Shown here: piece after piece, positions 56,202 to 64,000 of the stretch | How the letters are laid out: each line of letters begins with the position of its first letter | Position numbering within the stretch: position 1 is the first letter of the stretch | Source of the DNA: Mariniphaga sp041684965 | GTDB taxonomy: Bacteria; Bacteroidota; Bacteroidia; Bacteroidales; Prolixibacteraceae | NCBI GenBank assembly: GCA_041684965.1 | Contig: JAWLGR010000005.1 | Location: 1-64,000 of the forward strand | Direction of reading: 5' to 3' | DNA: 64,000 nucleotides | Notes under the pieces: model-generated | What the model saw: the letters and a program-made list of their open reading frames with translations, nothing else | Databases searched by the model: none | Told to the model about the DNA's origin: nothing | Translations under genes and position numbers: made by a program

Positions 56202-58565
56202 TTAATGTTCAGCCATTTCAATAAAATAGCCGGTCTGTGGCGGCATTATATAGCCCGTGCTAAAATGAGCCATTCCATTACGGTAGAGCGGATCCTGAAC
56301 TAAAGTGATGCGTCTGTCTTTTGCCGGAATTGAAGTGTGGTAAATACGTATTTCGCCGGGAACAGATGTAATTATTTCCTCGCGCCAATCACCCAACAGG
56401 TCAACCCAGGCCACCTGGCTTCCTTCGATATTTTCGGCAATAGTTTCATCAGGATACCGGAACAGACGTTTTCCTATCAGCAATTCACGCTCAGGGCCGG
56501 CATCCCAGTATACTGCCCTGGGTGAAGTACCAAGATTTATATTTTTTTCGTCAGCAATCAATTCACCCTTGGCAGTATGAAGCCAGACGGCGGGCAGGCT
56601 TTTTTCACCACTGTAACACTCCATTCCCTTATGCCGGGGATCGATATTGGCACAAAGTCCGGTGCCATGAATGTGTTGTGTGGTTTTATCCAGCCCCCAT
56701 ATCAATTCACCGGTTTGGGCATCCCACAAACTGATTCCATTTTCCAGACTTCCCTTTGCCCTGGATCCTTCGATACCATAATAAATTTCTAGCCCCGGTC
56801 TGGTGGGATCGATATCACCGACCCAAACATTATCAGAATGCCCCAGCCCGGTTGACCACAAACCCTGCCCATTGCTGTCGATTGCCGCAGAACCAAATAG
56901 GATGGCATCCTTTCCATCGCCATTCAAATCCACCCCATGCATACAATGGGAGCCCTGTCCAAAATAAAGACCGCCGGGTTCATCTGTGCTGTCCCATCTC
57001 CACAGTTCTTCCAGCTTGTTGTTTTGAAACTGGAAAGCAGCCAGTTTATTCAGGGAATAAGTGCCACGGGCCATAATCAGGCAGGGTGTTTTGCCATCGG
57101 GATAAGCAATCCCAAGCTGATTTCTTGAGACATGATGATACATCCCCAGTCCATCCCGGGAAAGCCAGTCTGTTCGCGCAAGTTCCTCACCTGTCATTCC
57201 GTCGAGGATGCTCAGGTATTCCGGGCCGCTGATTACTCTTCCCGCTTCATATGTTCCTGTTGGATCCGGTTTTGTTTCCCTGTAATCATTGTCCATCGGG
57301 GCAGTTTTTACAGCTATTTCGGCACGACCGTCTCCGTTAAAATCGTAAACGACGTAGGGTGAATACCAAATACCAGCTTCTATATTCCATCCCAAATCTT
57401 TGCGCCACAAAAAAGTACCATCCGACAAATAAGCTTCCAGTTTATAGGTTGTTTTGCCTGGATACCAGTGCCAGGGATCAAGAGAGGTGTCGGGTGTTTT
57501 AATAACATAATCATACTTACCATCCCCGTTTAAATCTCCAATGCCAATCCGTTGAAAAGTAGTAGAATCATTTTCCAGCTTGATTGATGTATAAGGTTTG
57601 ACCGGAGTATTACCAATAATCACAACCTCTTCGGAACTTTCATATTCCCGGGTGCCTGTTACAGACCTAATAAAATAGCTGTTTTTGATATTTGGGTTGA
57701 AAGTATTATCAACAAAATCGGTAGTTCGTATTATGGGTTTTTCATTCAGTTTTAGTGACTGACCATCACTTGTTGCACGGTAGATGTTAAAAGCAACATT
57801 TTCCGGGTCTTCTTTTAACAGACGCCAGCTTAAGTACATGCTGCCGTTCTCACGAGGAATGCAGGCCAATCCGCGACCAATTTTTTCTTCCACGCGCTCA
57901 CGGCCGAAAGCCCACCCCTCAACATCAGGGCGGGGCTGACGGATTTGTTTTGCACCACCTTCGTACAGGTTAACATCATCTATCCAGACTGTTGTTTTCC
58001 CTACTCCGGTAAACCTTACATAAATCTGATCAGTTTCCTTAGGTACTGTGGCTGTTGCTTCAAGCAGTTTCCAATCGCCGGTACCATAAACAGCCGCAAA
58101 TCCACTGGCCCATCCAAAGCCATTGCTCCAAACTGGAATAGTATCGCCTTTTGAAATTGCCATAATTTGCAGGCCCATCAGTCCGGTATTTTCATATTTC
58201 ACCCAGGCTGAGGCAGTCCATACCTGGCCTGGCTTAACATCTTTGCGACCGATATTTTTAAAAGACCAATCATGATATTTATGGAGTTCAATATCAGGAT
58301 ATTCAAGCTTTACGGACCGTCTGCCCTCTTTGACTACAGTAGTAGAAGGTTCAACAGTTAAAAGATCTTTTTCAGACCAAAAGAACCATCCGGTAAATTC
58401 CTTTTCGGATTCAAATCCCCCGTTAATCACACTGACTTCAGCCTGAGGAACTCCTTTCTCAATTTTACCCGAGGTATCATTTGTCAGGGCAAGTGCCTGC
58501 CTGATTATCATTATTGACAAAACTGCAAAAATGATTAATCCTGCTCCAGTCAAAAATTTAAACAT
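56202..58565 (-). CDS. Rhamnogalacturonan lyase, family PL11, with N-terminal carbohydrate-binding domain (787 aa)
   Basis: A signal/anchor helix (residues 5-27) precedes a beta-sandwich carbohydrate-binding-like domain (about 50-205, VINGGFESEKEFTGWFFWSE). The PL11 catalytic region follows from about 215: GRGLACIPRENGSMYLSWRLL, a Ca2+-rich beta-propeller with repeated DLNGDGKYDY, DFNGDGRAEI and DLNGDGKDAI. It cleaves the rhamnose-galacturonic acid backbone of pectin by beta-elimination, like Bacillus YesW/YesX. The absence of a T9SS signal and the helix suggest periplasmic or membrane-bound action. It belongs with the esterase and sugar-catabolic genes at 59695-62762. Confidence 0.88.
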   Translation of the reverse strand: MFKFLTGAGLIIFAVLSIMIIRQALALTNDTSGKIEKGVPQAEVSVINGGFESEKEFTGWFFWSEKDLLTVEPSTTVVKEGRRSVKLEYPDIELHKYHDWSFKNIGRKDVKPGQVWTASAWVKYENTGLMGLQIMAISKGDTIPVWSNGFGWASGFAAVYGTGDWKLLEATATVPKETDQIYVRFTGVGKTTVWIDDVNLYEGGAKQIRQPRPDVEGWAFGRERVEEKIGRGLACIPRENGSMYLSWRLLKEDPENVAFNIYRATSDGQSLKLNEKPIIRTTDFVDNTFNPNIKNSYFIRSVTGTREYESSEEVVIIGNTPVKPYTSIKLENDSTTFQRIGIGDLNGDGKYDYVIKTPDTSLDPWHWYPGKTTYKLEAYLSDGTFLWRKDLGWNIEAGIWYSPYVVYDFNGDGRAEIAVKTAPMDNDYRETKPDPTGTYEAGRVISGPEYLSILDGMTGEELARTDWLSRDGLGMYHHVSRNQLGIAYPDGKTPCLIMARGTYSLNKLAAFQFQNNKLEELWRWDSTDEPGGLYFGQGSHCMHGVDLNGDGKDAILFGSAAIDSNGQGLWSTGLGHSDNVWVGDIDPTRPGLEIYYGIEGSRAKGSLENGISLWDAQTGELIWGLDKTTQHIHGTGLCANIDPRHKGMECYSGEKSLPAVWLHTAKGELIADEKNINLGTSPRAVYWDAGPERELLIGKRLFRYPDETIAENIEGSQVAWVDLLGDWREEIITSVPGEIRIYHTSIPAKDRRITLVQDPLYRNGMAHFSTGYIMPPQTGYFIEMAEH

Positions 58566-58640
58566 ATCCTATTATTATTTCATTCTTCTTGGAATAACTA
58601 ATTTATCTTTTTCATTCTGCCTTTATATTGGTATTAAAAT
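58566..58640 (-). promoter_or_regulatory. Weak possible third copy of the leader element, before the PL11 gene
   Basis: On the minus strand, ATACC at 58630-58634 and GGCAGAATGAAAAAG at 58607-58621 line up with ATACC and GGCAGGATGAGAAAA of the nagB leader, about 45 bases before the start codon. The left stem arm is not conserved, so similarity may be chance. Confidence 0.3.
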
Positions 58641-58876
58641 GAATTTCGAAAGTTAATTTTTTTTTAAAATTCCATCCATAAAAAATTTGAATTATTGAAA
58701 ATGGTCGGATGAAAACCAATTCTTTTAAAGAGTTTTTGCCATCAGAGTTTGTGTTTGCAAAATATGTAGATTTCACCAAAATAGACTGAAAATGTAATGT
58801 TCACGAATATGAAATTGAGCAGAGGGAAACTATATGCAGTAAAAATTTCATTAGAGCTAGATTCAGTTAGAACCTC

Positions 58877-59125
58877 CCCTTAAGGGATTAGATGTGGGTA
58901 GAATGATGATGTTAACCAGAAACATCGTCCCGTATGGGACGATAAAATATTCGATTGTTCATTATCTAATCATCTTATATGCCTGCGGCACAGTTTTATT
59001 TAATCAGATGTATTCTGACTATGTCCGTTTAGAACAGAATTAATCATGATATTCGTCCTATACGGGACTGCGGGACTGGATTTGGTGCAATGAATATTCT
59101 ACCCATATATTGTGCCTACGGCACA
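58877..59125. repeat. Cluster of short palindromes containing two copies of a two-hairpin unit
   Basis: Unit 1: ATCGTCCC-GTAT-GGGACGAT (58924-58943), then TGCC-TGC-GGCA (58980-58990). Unit 2, degenerate: GTCC..GGAC (59055-59068), then TGTGCC-TAC-GGCACA (59111-59125). GGGTAGAAT (58896-58904) and ATTCTACCC (59096-59104) are a 9-base inverted repeat enclosing most of it. A perfect CCCTTAAGGG (58877-58886) precedes. Non-coding, REP-like in look. Confidence 0.6.
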
Positions 59126-59220
59126 TTCCTTTCCGGCAGGTTGTATAGCAATTTTGGCAGGATTTTCCCAACCCCGAGGGGATTTATTCAGTCTTACTAT
59201 TCCCGGAATATATTCGGGAT

Positions 59221-59286
59221 AAATTCGATATAAACTCGAAACAAATTCGTAAAATCGCGAATTTGTAGCGAATTTATATCGAATTT
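59221..59286. repeat. Long hairpin, 29-base arms
   Basis: The arm 59221-59249 and the arm 59258-59286 are reverse complements at 26 of 29 positions, with an 8-base loop. Each arm is built from repeats of AAATTCG or CGAATTT. No T-run follows, so it is not an ordinary terminator. Confidence 0.75.
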
Positions 59287-59664
59287 GTTACGAAGATACT
59301 ACGAATTATCATTTAACTTGGTACCTGCATAGACCTAATCTTGTAAATTTTTCCATGTTTAAATCCTGACCAGATGGTCTCGTTTAATGATAGTGTGAAT
59401 CTCTTTTAGAATCACGCTTATTTATTAGCCGAATAATCTTGTTGAGAGGAATCTGGAGTATTAAGAAATAATTCCGGAGGACCAGAAATGAATGGAAAGT
59501 ATGCAAAATTGCACGAAATAATGTTTAGGATATTAGAATACTTTCACAATGCGGATGAAATATGAAAAGGTGCTTATTCAAAAATAAATTCAATGGTCTT
59601 TGAAAATTGATTTATCATTTGTTTGTCAATTTTTTACCCTTTTAAAAAAGGAGGGAAATTGTAG

Positions 59665-59684
59665 AAAAAAGCTCTACCAAGAGC
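59665..59684 (-). terminator. Terminator after the CE15-like esterase gene
   Basis: On the minus strand GCTCT-TGGT-AGAGC (59684-59671) is followed by six T (59670-59665). The stem is only five pairs, but position and T-run are right, 11 bases after the stop. Confidence 0.6.
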
Positions 59685-59694
59685 ATATTAATTT

Positions 59695-60888
59695 TCAATG
59701 TGAATTAAAATATTCGTTTGCAAACCTGATAAACTGCTGCCAGTCATAAGGTGTCATATTGTGTTTACCTTCCCGGTTATGAAACCCGACATGAGAACGG
59801 ATGATTTGTTTGTTAGTTTCCGGCATTTCAGCTGGCAGGTTGGTGTTAAAACCATAAAGATCAAATACAGCTTGTGCTTCCCTTAAGGCAAGGTATTGAC
59901 CTTTAGGGTCTGCCCATAAATCTTCTGCAGCACTTGCAATGTAAACGGCCCGTGGAGCGATAAGGGCAATCAGCATGTGCTGGTCGATGGGTAAATTGTC
60001 TTCATTACCAGCGTATTTTTTGTAATTAGGAGTGAACCAGTAAGGAAATCTGTTTGTGATGCGTTCAATGGTTTCGCCAAAATTTCTTCGGGAGATAGCC
60101 GCCCCTGAGTTTCCTGATTCATTCGATACAGTAATTGCTACCCGTTCGTCCTGTGCACCAAACCAAAGCGATGCTTTACCTCCTCGTGAATGGCCCACTG
60201 CAATAATTTTTGATGCATCTGTTGATTTATCCTTTTCAAAATAATCAATTACCCGACTGGCACCCCATCCCCATGCGCCCAATCCCCGCATACCGTTATT
60301 CATATTAAGTTGCTCGGGATAAAGCTGTTCCAATATTCCTTCTGTATATTTTACGGTATCATCAGGCGATACATCGATGACATCAAATCCTGCAATTCCA
60401 TATCCCGCTTCAATAACTTCCTCTGCAGGCCAGAATCCATCCTTGTTCTGACGAGTTACATCCATTGTTTTAATTCCACGGTGGTTGATTACCAAAAAAA
60501 CAGGAACCGGTCTTTTTATTCTGTTGGGGGTAAACATCACCAGGTTTATTGTTACCGATTTCTGATTTCGGAATACTGTTATGGCTACTTCTTTTAAAGT
60601 GGCCCTGCCATTCATCGCTTTTTTATCTTGGTTTATAATTCTGAATTCTATATTATCAAAATGTTTTGGAACCTGCCCGTAAACATGATCCTCAAAAAGT
60701 TTTATTATTTCGGGCCGACGTACTCTCTCCCATTGGGTTGAGGTAGTAACCGTTTCTCCGCTTTCTGTTATCAATAATTCAGGCAATTGGTAATTTCCAA
60801 TTTTCGATTCATCATAATTCTGAGCATACAGGCTTTGGAAAAAGATAAAAAATACAGAAGCGAAAATGAAAAACTTTCTGGTTGTCAT
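59695..60888 (-). CDS. CE15-like glucuronoyl esterase / alpha-beta hydrolase (397 aa)
   Basis: Signal peptide ending SLYAQ (about residue 23), then an alpha/beta hydrolase with nucleophile Ser234 in VGHSRGGK, likely acid Glu257 (SNESG) and His near 376 (GKHNMTPYDW). CE15 enzymes usually have GCSRxGK at the nucleophile; here Cys is replaced by His. They split ester bonds between glucuronic acid of xylan and lignin or methyl groups. It is the last gene of nagB-gfo-CE15, 45 bases after the dehydrogenase stop, and probably works with the PL11 lyase. Acetylxylan-esterase-like activity is an alternative. Confidence 0.8.
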   Translation of the reverse strand: MTTRKFFIFASVFFIFFQSLYAQNYDESKIGNYQLPELLITESGETVTTSTQWERVRRPEIIKLFEDHVYGQVPKHFDNIEFRIINQDKKAMNGRATLKEVAITVFRNQKSVTINLVMFTPNRIKRPVPVFLVINHRGIKTMDVTRQNKDGFWPAEEVIEAGYGIAGFDVIDVSPDDTVKYTEGILEQLYPEQLNMNNGMRGLGAWGWGASRVIDYFEKDKSTDASKIIAVGHSRGGKASLWFGAQDERVAITVSNESGNSGAAISRRNFGETIERITNRFPYWFTPNYKKYAGNEDNLPIDQHMLIALIAPRAVYIASAAEDLWADPKGQYLALREAQAVFDLYGFNTNLPAEMPETNKQIIRSHVGFHNREGKHNMTPYDWQQFIRFANEYFNSH

Positions 60889-60933
60889 GGTGAATTATTA
60901 AGTTGTAAAGCAGATGATTTTGATTCTGGTAAT

Positions 60934-61977
60934 TTATTGATGCAATTTTTCAACAATTGTTTTTTTTCTGGCTGATTCGTAAATATCCAGAATAATTTCA
61001 ACTGATTTTCTGGCTTCTCTTCCATCAATTTCAAATGGTCTTTTTTCTTCAATCGCCTGAATAAATGCTGCAAGATTTTTTGCATGGTTTTCAAAAGATA
61101 TTGCTGCGGGATCTGCTACACCGCCACCTCCTTCAATCTTCCCGTGCTTTTGAATGATTTCATCATCATCGTCATTCATTTTGGCAAATTGCCAAACCTT
61201 CAGGCTGTTTTCAACCAGAACAATTGTTCCCCGGGTACCTGTTATCTCAAGTCGCCGATACTGTCCGGGGAAAGAAGCTGTTGTACCGTAAATAATCCCA
61301 AGTGCTTGATTTTCGAACTGCAAGATACTCACAGCAGTATCTTCAGCTTCAATTTGCGGGTGCCCCTGGTTTGAATAAAAGGCTCCCAGACTTTTAACAG
61401 GGCCCATCAGGTATTGAAGTAAATCGACCATATGGATCGACTGGTTCATCAATGCCCCTCCGCCATCCAGGTCCCATGTCCCGTGCCAGCCTTCATAGTA
61501 GGCATCATTCCGCCACCAGGGAACATGGACACCGGCATAGGTAATTGTTCCCAGCCGCTGCTCATCAATGGCATTTTTTATTATTCTTGTGGTTTCATTG
61601 TATCTCAGGTTAAAAATTCCTCCCAAATAGGTTCCTGCTTTTTCGTGGGCTTCAATCATGCGATCTATCCGATCGGGTTTTATCTCCAGTGGTTTTTCAC
61701 ACAATACATGTTTTCCATATTTTGCAGCTTCAATTGCTGGTTCCATATGTGCCCCGCTTGGTGAGGCCACCATAGCGATATCAATTTCATCTGATTTTAA
61801 CATGGAGCTGGCAGAATCCCAATATTTAACACCATGTTTTTCTGCCATTTTAACTGCCTTTTCCATCCGGATGTTACAAAAGCCAACCAACTTCGCATTG
61901 GGCAGTGCGTTTACTGCCCGGGCATGAAATTCTGCAATCATGCCTGTACCAATTATTCCAATTCTCCAGGTTTTCAT
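60934..61977 (-). CDS. Gfo/Idh/MocA-family sugar dehydrogenase (347 aa)
   Basis: N-terminal Rossmann fold with GIIGTGMIAEFHARA (about 7-21), EKPLE (94-98, the cofactor/catalytic Lys motif) and the C-terminal alpha/beta domain with GGGALMNQSIHMVDLLQYL (172-190), where His182 is the expected proton relay. NAD(P)-dependent oxidation of a sugar or inositol-type alcohol, cytoplasmic. Lies 17 bases after nagB. Substrate not predictable; the cluster suggests uronic- or amino-sugar derivatives. Confidence 0.92.
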   Translation of the reverse strand: MKTWRIGIIGTGMIAEFHARAVNALPNAKLVGFCNIRMEKAVKMAEKHGVKYWDSASSMLKSDEIDIAMVASPSGAHMEPAIEAAKYGKHVLCEKPLEIKPDRIDRMIEAHEKAGTYLGGIFNLRYNETTRIIKNAIDEQRLGTITYAGVHVPWWRNDAYYEGWHGTWDLDGGGALMNQSIHMVDLLQYLMGPVKSLGAFYSNQGHPQIEAEDTAVSILQFENQALGIIYGTTASFPGQYRRLEITGTRGTIVLVENSLKVWQFAKMNDDDDEIIQKHGKIEGGGGVADPAAISFENHAKNLAAFIQAIEEKRPFEIDGREARKSVEIILDIYESARKKTIVEKLHQ

Positions 61978-61994
61978 TTTTTTAAAATGACTGT

Positions 61995-62762
61995 TTAAAT
62001 AGTTATTTTTGATGCAGAATCCTCGTCAAGGTATAGAACCGTATCAGGATGCGTTCTTAAAATGGTTGCCGGACAGGAGGTTGATATTTCAGCATTCAAT
62101 GTTTTATAAACTGCATCGGCCTTACGTTTATCGGGTACTGCACATTGAATGGTTTTACAATTCATAATTGCGGGAATTGTAAGTGTAATTGCATGGGTAG
62201 GTACATCCTCTATAGCAGAAAACCAGCCTTCATTGAATTGTTGTTTGCGTGAAGCTTTATCGGGTTCAACCACCTTAACCAGTTTCGGATCGTTAAATTC
62301 GGCAACGTGTGGATCATTAAAAGCAATGTGTCCATTTTCGCCAATGCCAATGCATGCCAGGTCAATGGGATTTTCGTTGAGCAGGCGTTCATACCGCAAT
62401 AATTCTGTTTCTACATCGGGGGCATCACCTTTAATATAATGTACCGTCTTTGGCTGAACTTTTCCCAGTATTCTGTCTTTTAGATATTTGCGAAAACTTG
62501 CAGGATGTGTTTCGGGAAGTCCAATATATTCATCGAGATGGAAAACAGTAACTTTTTTCCATTCAATATCCTGCTGCTGCAGATATTCAAGAAACTGAAA
62601 CTGTGAAGCACCGGTAGCAAGAAGAAGGGTGGCAAATCCTTTTTCACTGATGGCTGTACTTATGTTGACCGCTGCAGAAGCAGCTGCTCTTTTTCCCAAC
62701 ATATCAGCATTTTTATAAATTTCTACCCTGAGGTCGTTTTTGTCCAATTTGCTGTTATTCAT
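61995..62762 (-). CDS. nagB: Glucosamine-6-phosphate deaminase-like isomerase (255 aa)
   Basis: NagB/6-phosphogluconolactonase superfamily. LATGAS (48-53) is the phosphate loop, HLDEYIGL (75-82) contains the ring-opening Asp77, and GIGENGHIAFNDP (139-151) holds catalytic His145. E. coli NagB has Glu148 in FNEP where Asp150 stands here (FNDP), so activity on the exact substrate is not certain. Start: ATG at 62762. Codons up to 62846 stay open (MSIQILPDTVK), but that stretch is the conserved leader shared with actE, so it is untranslated in my view. First of nagB-gfo-CE15. Confidence 0.85.
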   Translation of the reverse strand: MNNSKLDKNDLRVEIYKNADMLGKRAAASAAVNISTAISEKGFATLLLATGASQFQFLEYLQQQDIEWKKVTVFHLDEYIGLPETHPASFRKYLKDRILGKVQPKTVHYIKGDAPDVETELLRYERLLNENPIDLACIGIGENGHIAFNDPHVAEFNDPKLVKVVEPDKASRKQQFNEGWFSAIEDVPTHAITLTIPAIMNCKTIQCAVPDKRKADAVYKTLNAEISTSCPATILRTHPDTVLYLDEDSASKITI

Positions 62763-62861
62763 CTCATTATAATTGTTAATTATTAATGATATTTTTCTCA
62801 TCCTGCCAATTATTTTAACGGTATCCGGCAGAATCTGTATGCTCATGCCAATGTAACCCCC
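62763..62861 (-). promoter_or_regulatory. Conserved leader element upstream of nagB (copy 2)
   Basis: Aligns over about 100 bases with the actE leader (44456-44555). Hairpin ATTCTGCC (62827-62834) / GGCAGGAT (62800-62807), with one G-U, around GGATACCGTTAAAATAATT; GGGGGTTACA at the far end, ATGAGC before the stem, and AATTAACA-TTAT-like sequence just before the ATG. Nearly all loop positions are kept between copies while the stem changes with preserved pairing. Confidence 0.6.
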
Positions 62862-63008
62862 ATAACCGCTAATTTACTTTTATTTCATATTCTATTTTCT
62901 CGTTTTTACTTAAAAATCAAATAAATAAGCTGAAGGTTTTAAAAATGAACTCACCGGTACATTTTCTGGTATTTGCCACCCTTGCTTTTAATCAATTAGT
63001 TAACAATG

Positions 63009-64000
63009 TCACATTAATAATTCAGTGATGGCAAAATAAGTGGTAATAAGGGAGAACAATACCACCGCCCAGACACCTATATTTTCTTTAAGATTGGCTT
63101 TATGAACCCCCATCAGTTTAGGCCGGTTCATCAGCATGAGTGCCGGTATGGCTACTGCCGGCAGTATAACTGCCTGAAAAGCCTGCGAAAATACCATAAG
63201 TGCCGGTGGGCGTTGTTCCAGAAAAATAGTACCAAAAGCAAAGAGCATGGCACCAAAAATGAGCAGGCGTGACTGCGTTGAATGGATATTACGCGGTTTT
63301 TCGGTAAAATCAGAAACAAGCCAGGGGGCAATTAAAACAATTGGGAATATTGTAGAAAGACCTGCACCTACGATTCCAAGAATCAGGATAAATGCTGCAG
63401 CGTTTCCTCCAATAGGTTCAAACAGTTGGATCATTTCCACTGTGTTGTCGAGTCTCAGTCCCATAACATGAAGTGTACCTGCGGACACAGCCATTATTAC
63501 ACCACTCAGGAGCAGCATCATGGTAGCAGAAACCGCTGCATCTCTTTTTTCTTCTTTCAGATTATTGATTCCCCAGCCTTTTTCTGCAACTACAGTGCTT
63601 CGCATAATAAAAACAGCCGCCGAGCATGTAGTTCCGGCAATGGCAGCCACTAATCCCATTGCCCCGGGTGTATCAGGTATTCCTGGTACCAACCCCTGAG
63701 CTATTACTCCTAAATTTGGGCGAACCATAAAAAATACCACGATAAATGAAAGACCCATAAAAATTACAAAAACTGTGAGTACCTTTTCAAATGTTTTATA
63801 TTGACCTAACCACAACAGGACATATAAACCTGCAGCAAGAACCAGGATTATCCATCCGCGTCCTACTATGCGTTCATTGAATAGCAGCCGTATAGCTTCC
63901 TGAACCAGGTCAGCAACTATACCCATGACACCCATTAAGGCAAGCAGTTCACCAATTATCAGCGCCAACAATATATACATGGCCAATAACCAGCCGTACT
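63009..64000 (-). CDS. Nramp-family divalent metal transporter, C-terminal part (cut by the window end)
   Basis: The frame is open to the last base, so the gene's start lies beyond 64000. The first helix (with the DPGN metal site) is missing from view. What remains has about nine membrane segments, among them GTTCSAAVFIMRS and AAIAG just before it, the region of the conserved metal-binding helix 6 (canonical A/MPH motif is not evident). Proton-coupled Mn2+/Fe2+ import is the family's usual role; divergent bacterial members may carry Mg2+ or others. It lies 246 bases before nagB on the same strand. Confidence 0.82.
   Translation of the reverse strand, partial: YGWLLAMYILLALIIGELLALMGVMGIVADLVQEAIRLLFNERIVGRGWIILVLAAGLYVLLWLGQYKTFEKVLTVFVIFMGLSFIVVFFMVRPNLGVIAQGLVPGIPDTPGAMGLVAAIAGTTCSAAVFIMRSTVVAEKGWGINNLKEEKRDAAVSATMMLLLSGVIMAVSAGTLHVMGLRLDNTVEMIQLFEPIGGNAAAFILILGIVGAGLSTIFPIVLIAPWLVSDFTEKPRNIHSTQSRLLIFGAMLFAFGTIFLEQRPPALMVFSQAFQAVILPAVAIPALMLMNRPKLMGVHKANLKENIGVWAVVLFSLITTYFAITELLM

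Larger units (their letters stand above)
59126..59694. other. Remainder of the long spacer between PL11 and CE15 genes
   Basis: Besides the long hairpin at 59221-59286 and the terminator at 59665-59684, it contains CCCCGAGGGG (59172-59181) and GAATATATTC flanked by CCCG/GGG (59202-59218). The rest is AT-rich with no gene. Confidence 0.5.

Overview
The window is a chromosomal segment of a member of the Bacteroidota, most likely a Bacteroidales/Marinilabiliales-type environmental bacterium. The reasons are: Bacteroidota-type promoters (TTTG, about 19 bases, TAnnTTTG); little use of Shine-Dalgarno sites; a type IX secretion gene (porT) and a giant cargo with a type IX C-terminal signal; a TonB receptor with a carboxypeptidase-regulatory-like domain; an Alternative Complex III operon; and polysaccharide-utilisation-type enzymes. 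The DNA is AT-rich throughout and no active mobile element is visible.

Layout. 1-9130: an insertion-element-like inverted repeat, a doubtful small lipoprotein, and a 2791-residue secreted protein of about 20 Ig-like modules, two OB-fold modules and a type IX signal. 9171-13250: a nitroreductase, then (minus strand) a glycosyltransferase/LytS-like kinase/LytTR regulator operon and an SDR oxidoreductase. 13300-21871: a PurM/PurL-like protein, ubiE/menG, porT, an rRNA methyltransferase, the TamA-like protein TamL, a Na+-dependent transporter and a helix-hairpin-helix protein. 21924-36740: the large information-processing cluster rpsU-xer-hpf-tRNA-Gly-tRNA-Thr-tuf-(tRNA remnant)-secE-nusG-rplKAJL-rpoBC-DUF3467. 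36741-37752: a decayed zone with a broken polysaccharide pyruvyl transferase-like gene. 37777-43754: cysK, a NatAB-like ABC exporter and a TonB-dependent receptor. 43907-51875: Alternative Complex III (actA-B-C-D-F-E, minus strand). 52235-56014: a methyltransferase, a flippase, an AlkD-like protein and a HAD phosphatase. 56202-64000: a catabolic region on the minus strand (rhamnogalacturonan lyase, CE15-like esterase, Gfo/Idh/MocA dehydrogenase, NagB-like deaminase, Nramp transporter) split by a 1.1-kb palindrome-rich spacer.

How the parts fit. PorT belongs to the machine that would export the 2791-residue protein. ubiE/menG makes the menaquinone that Alternative Complex III oxidises. The PL11 lyase and CE15 esterase attack pectic or glucuronoxylan-type polymers, and NagB and Gfo/Idh handle the released sugars.

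The observation most likely to be new is a roughly 100-base leader found immediately upstream of two unrelated genes, actE and nagB. It holds an 8-bp hairpin whose two arms differ between the copies by changes that keep pairing, around a conserved loop. Next is a tRNA-shaped, anticodon-less remnant between tuf and secE, where many bacteria carry tRNA-Trp.
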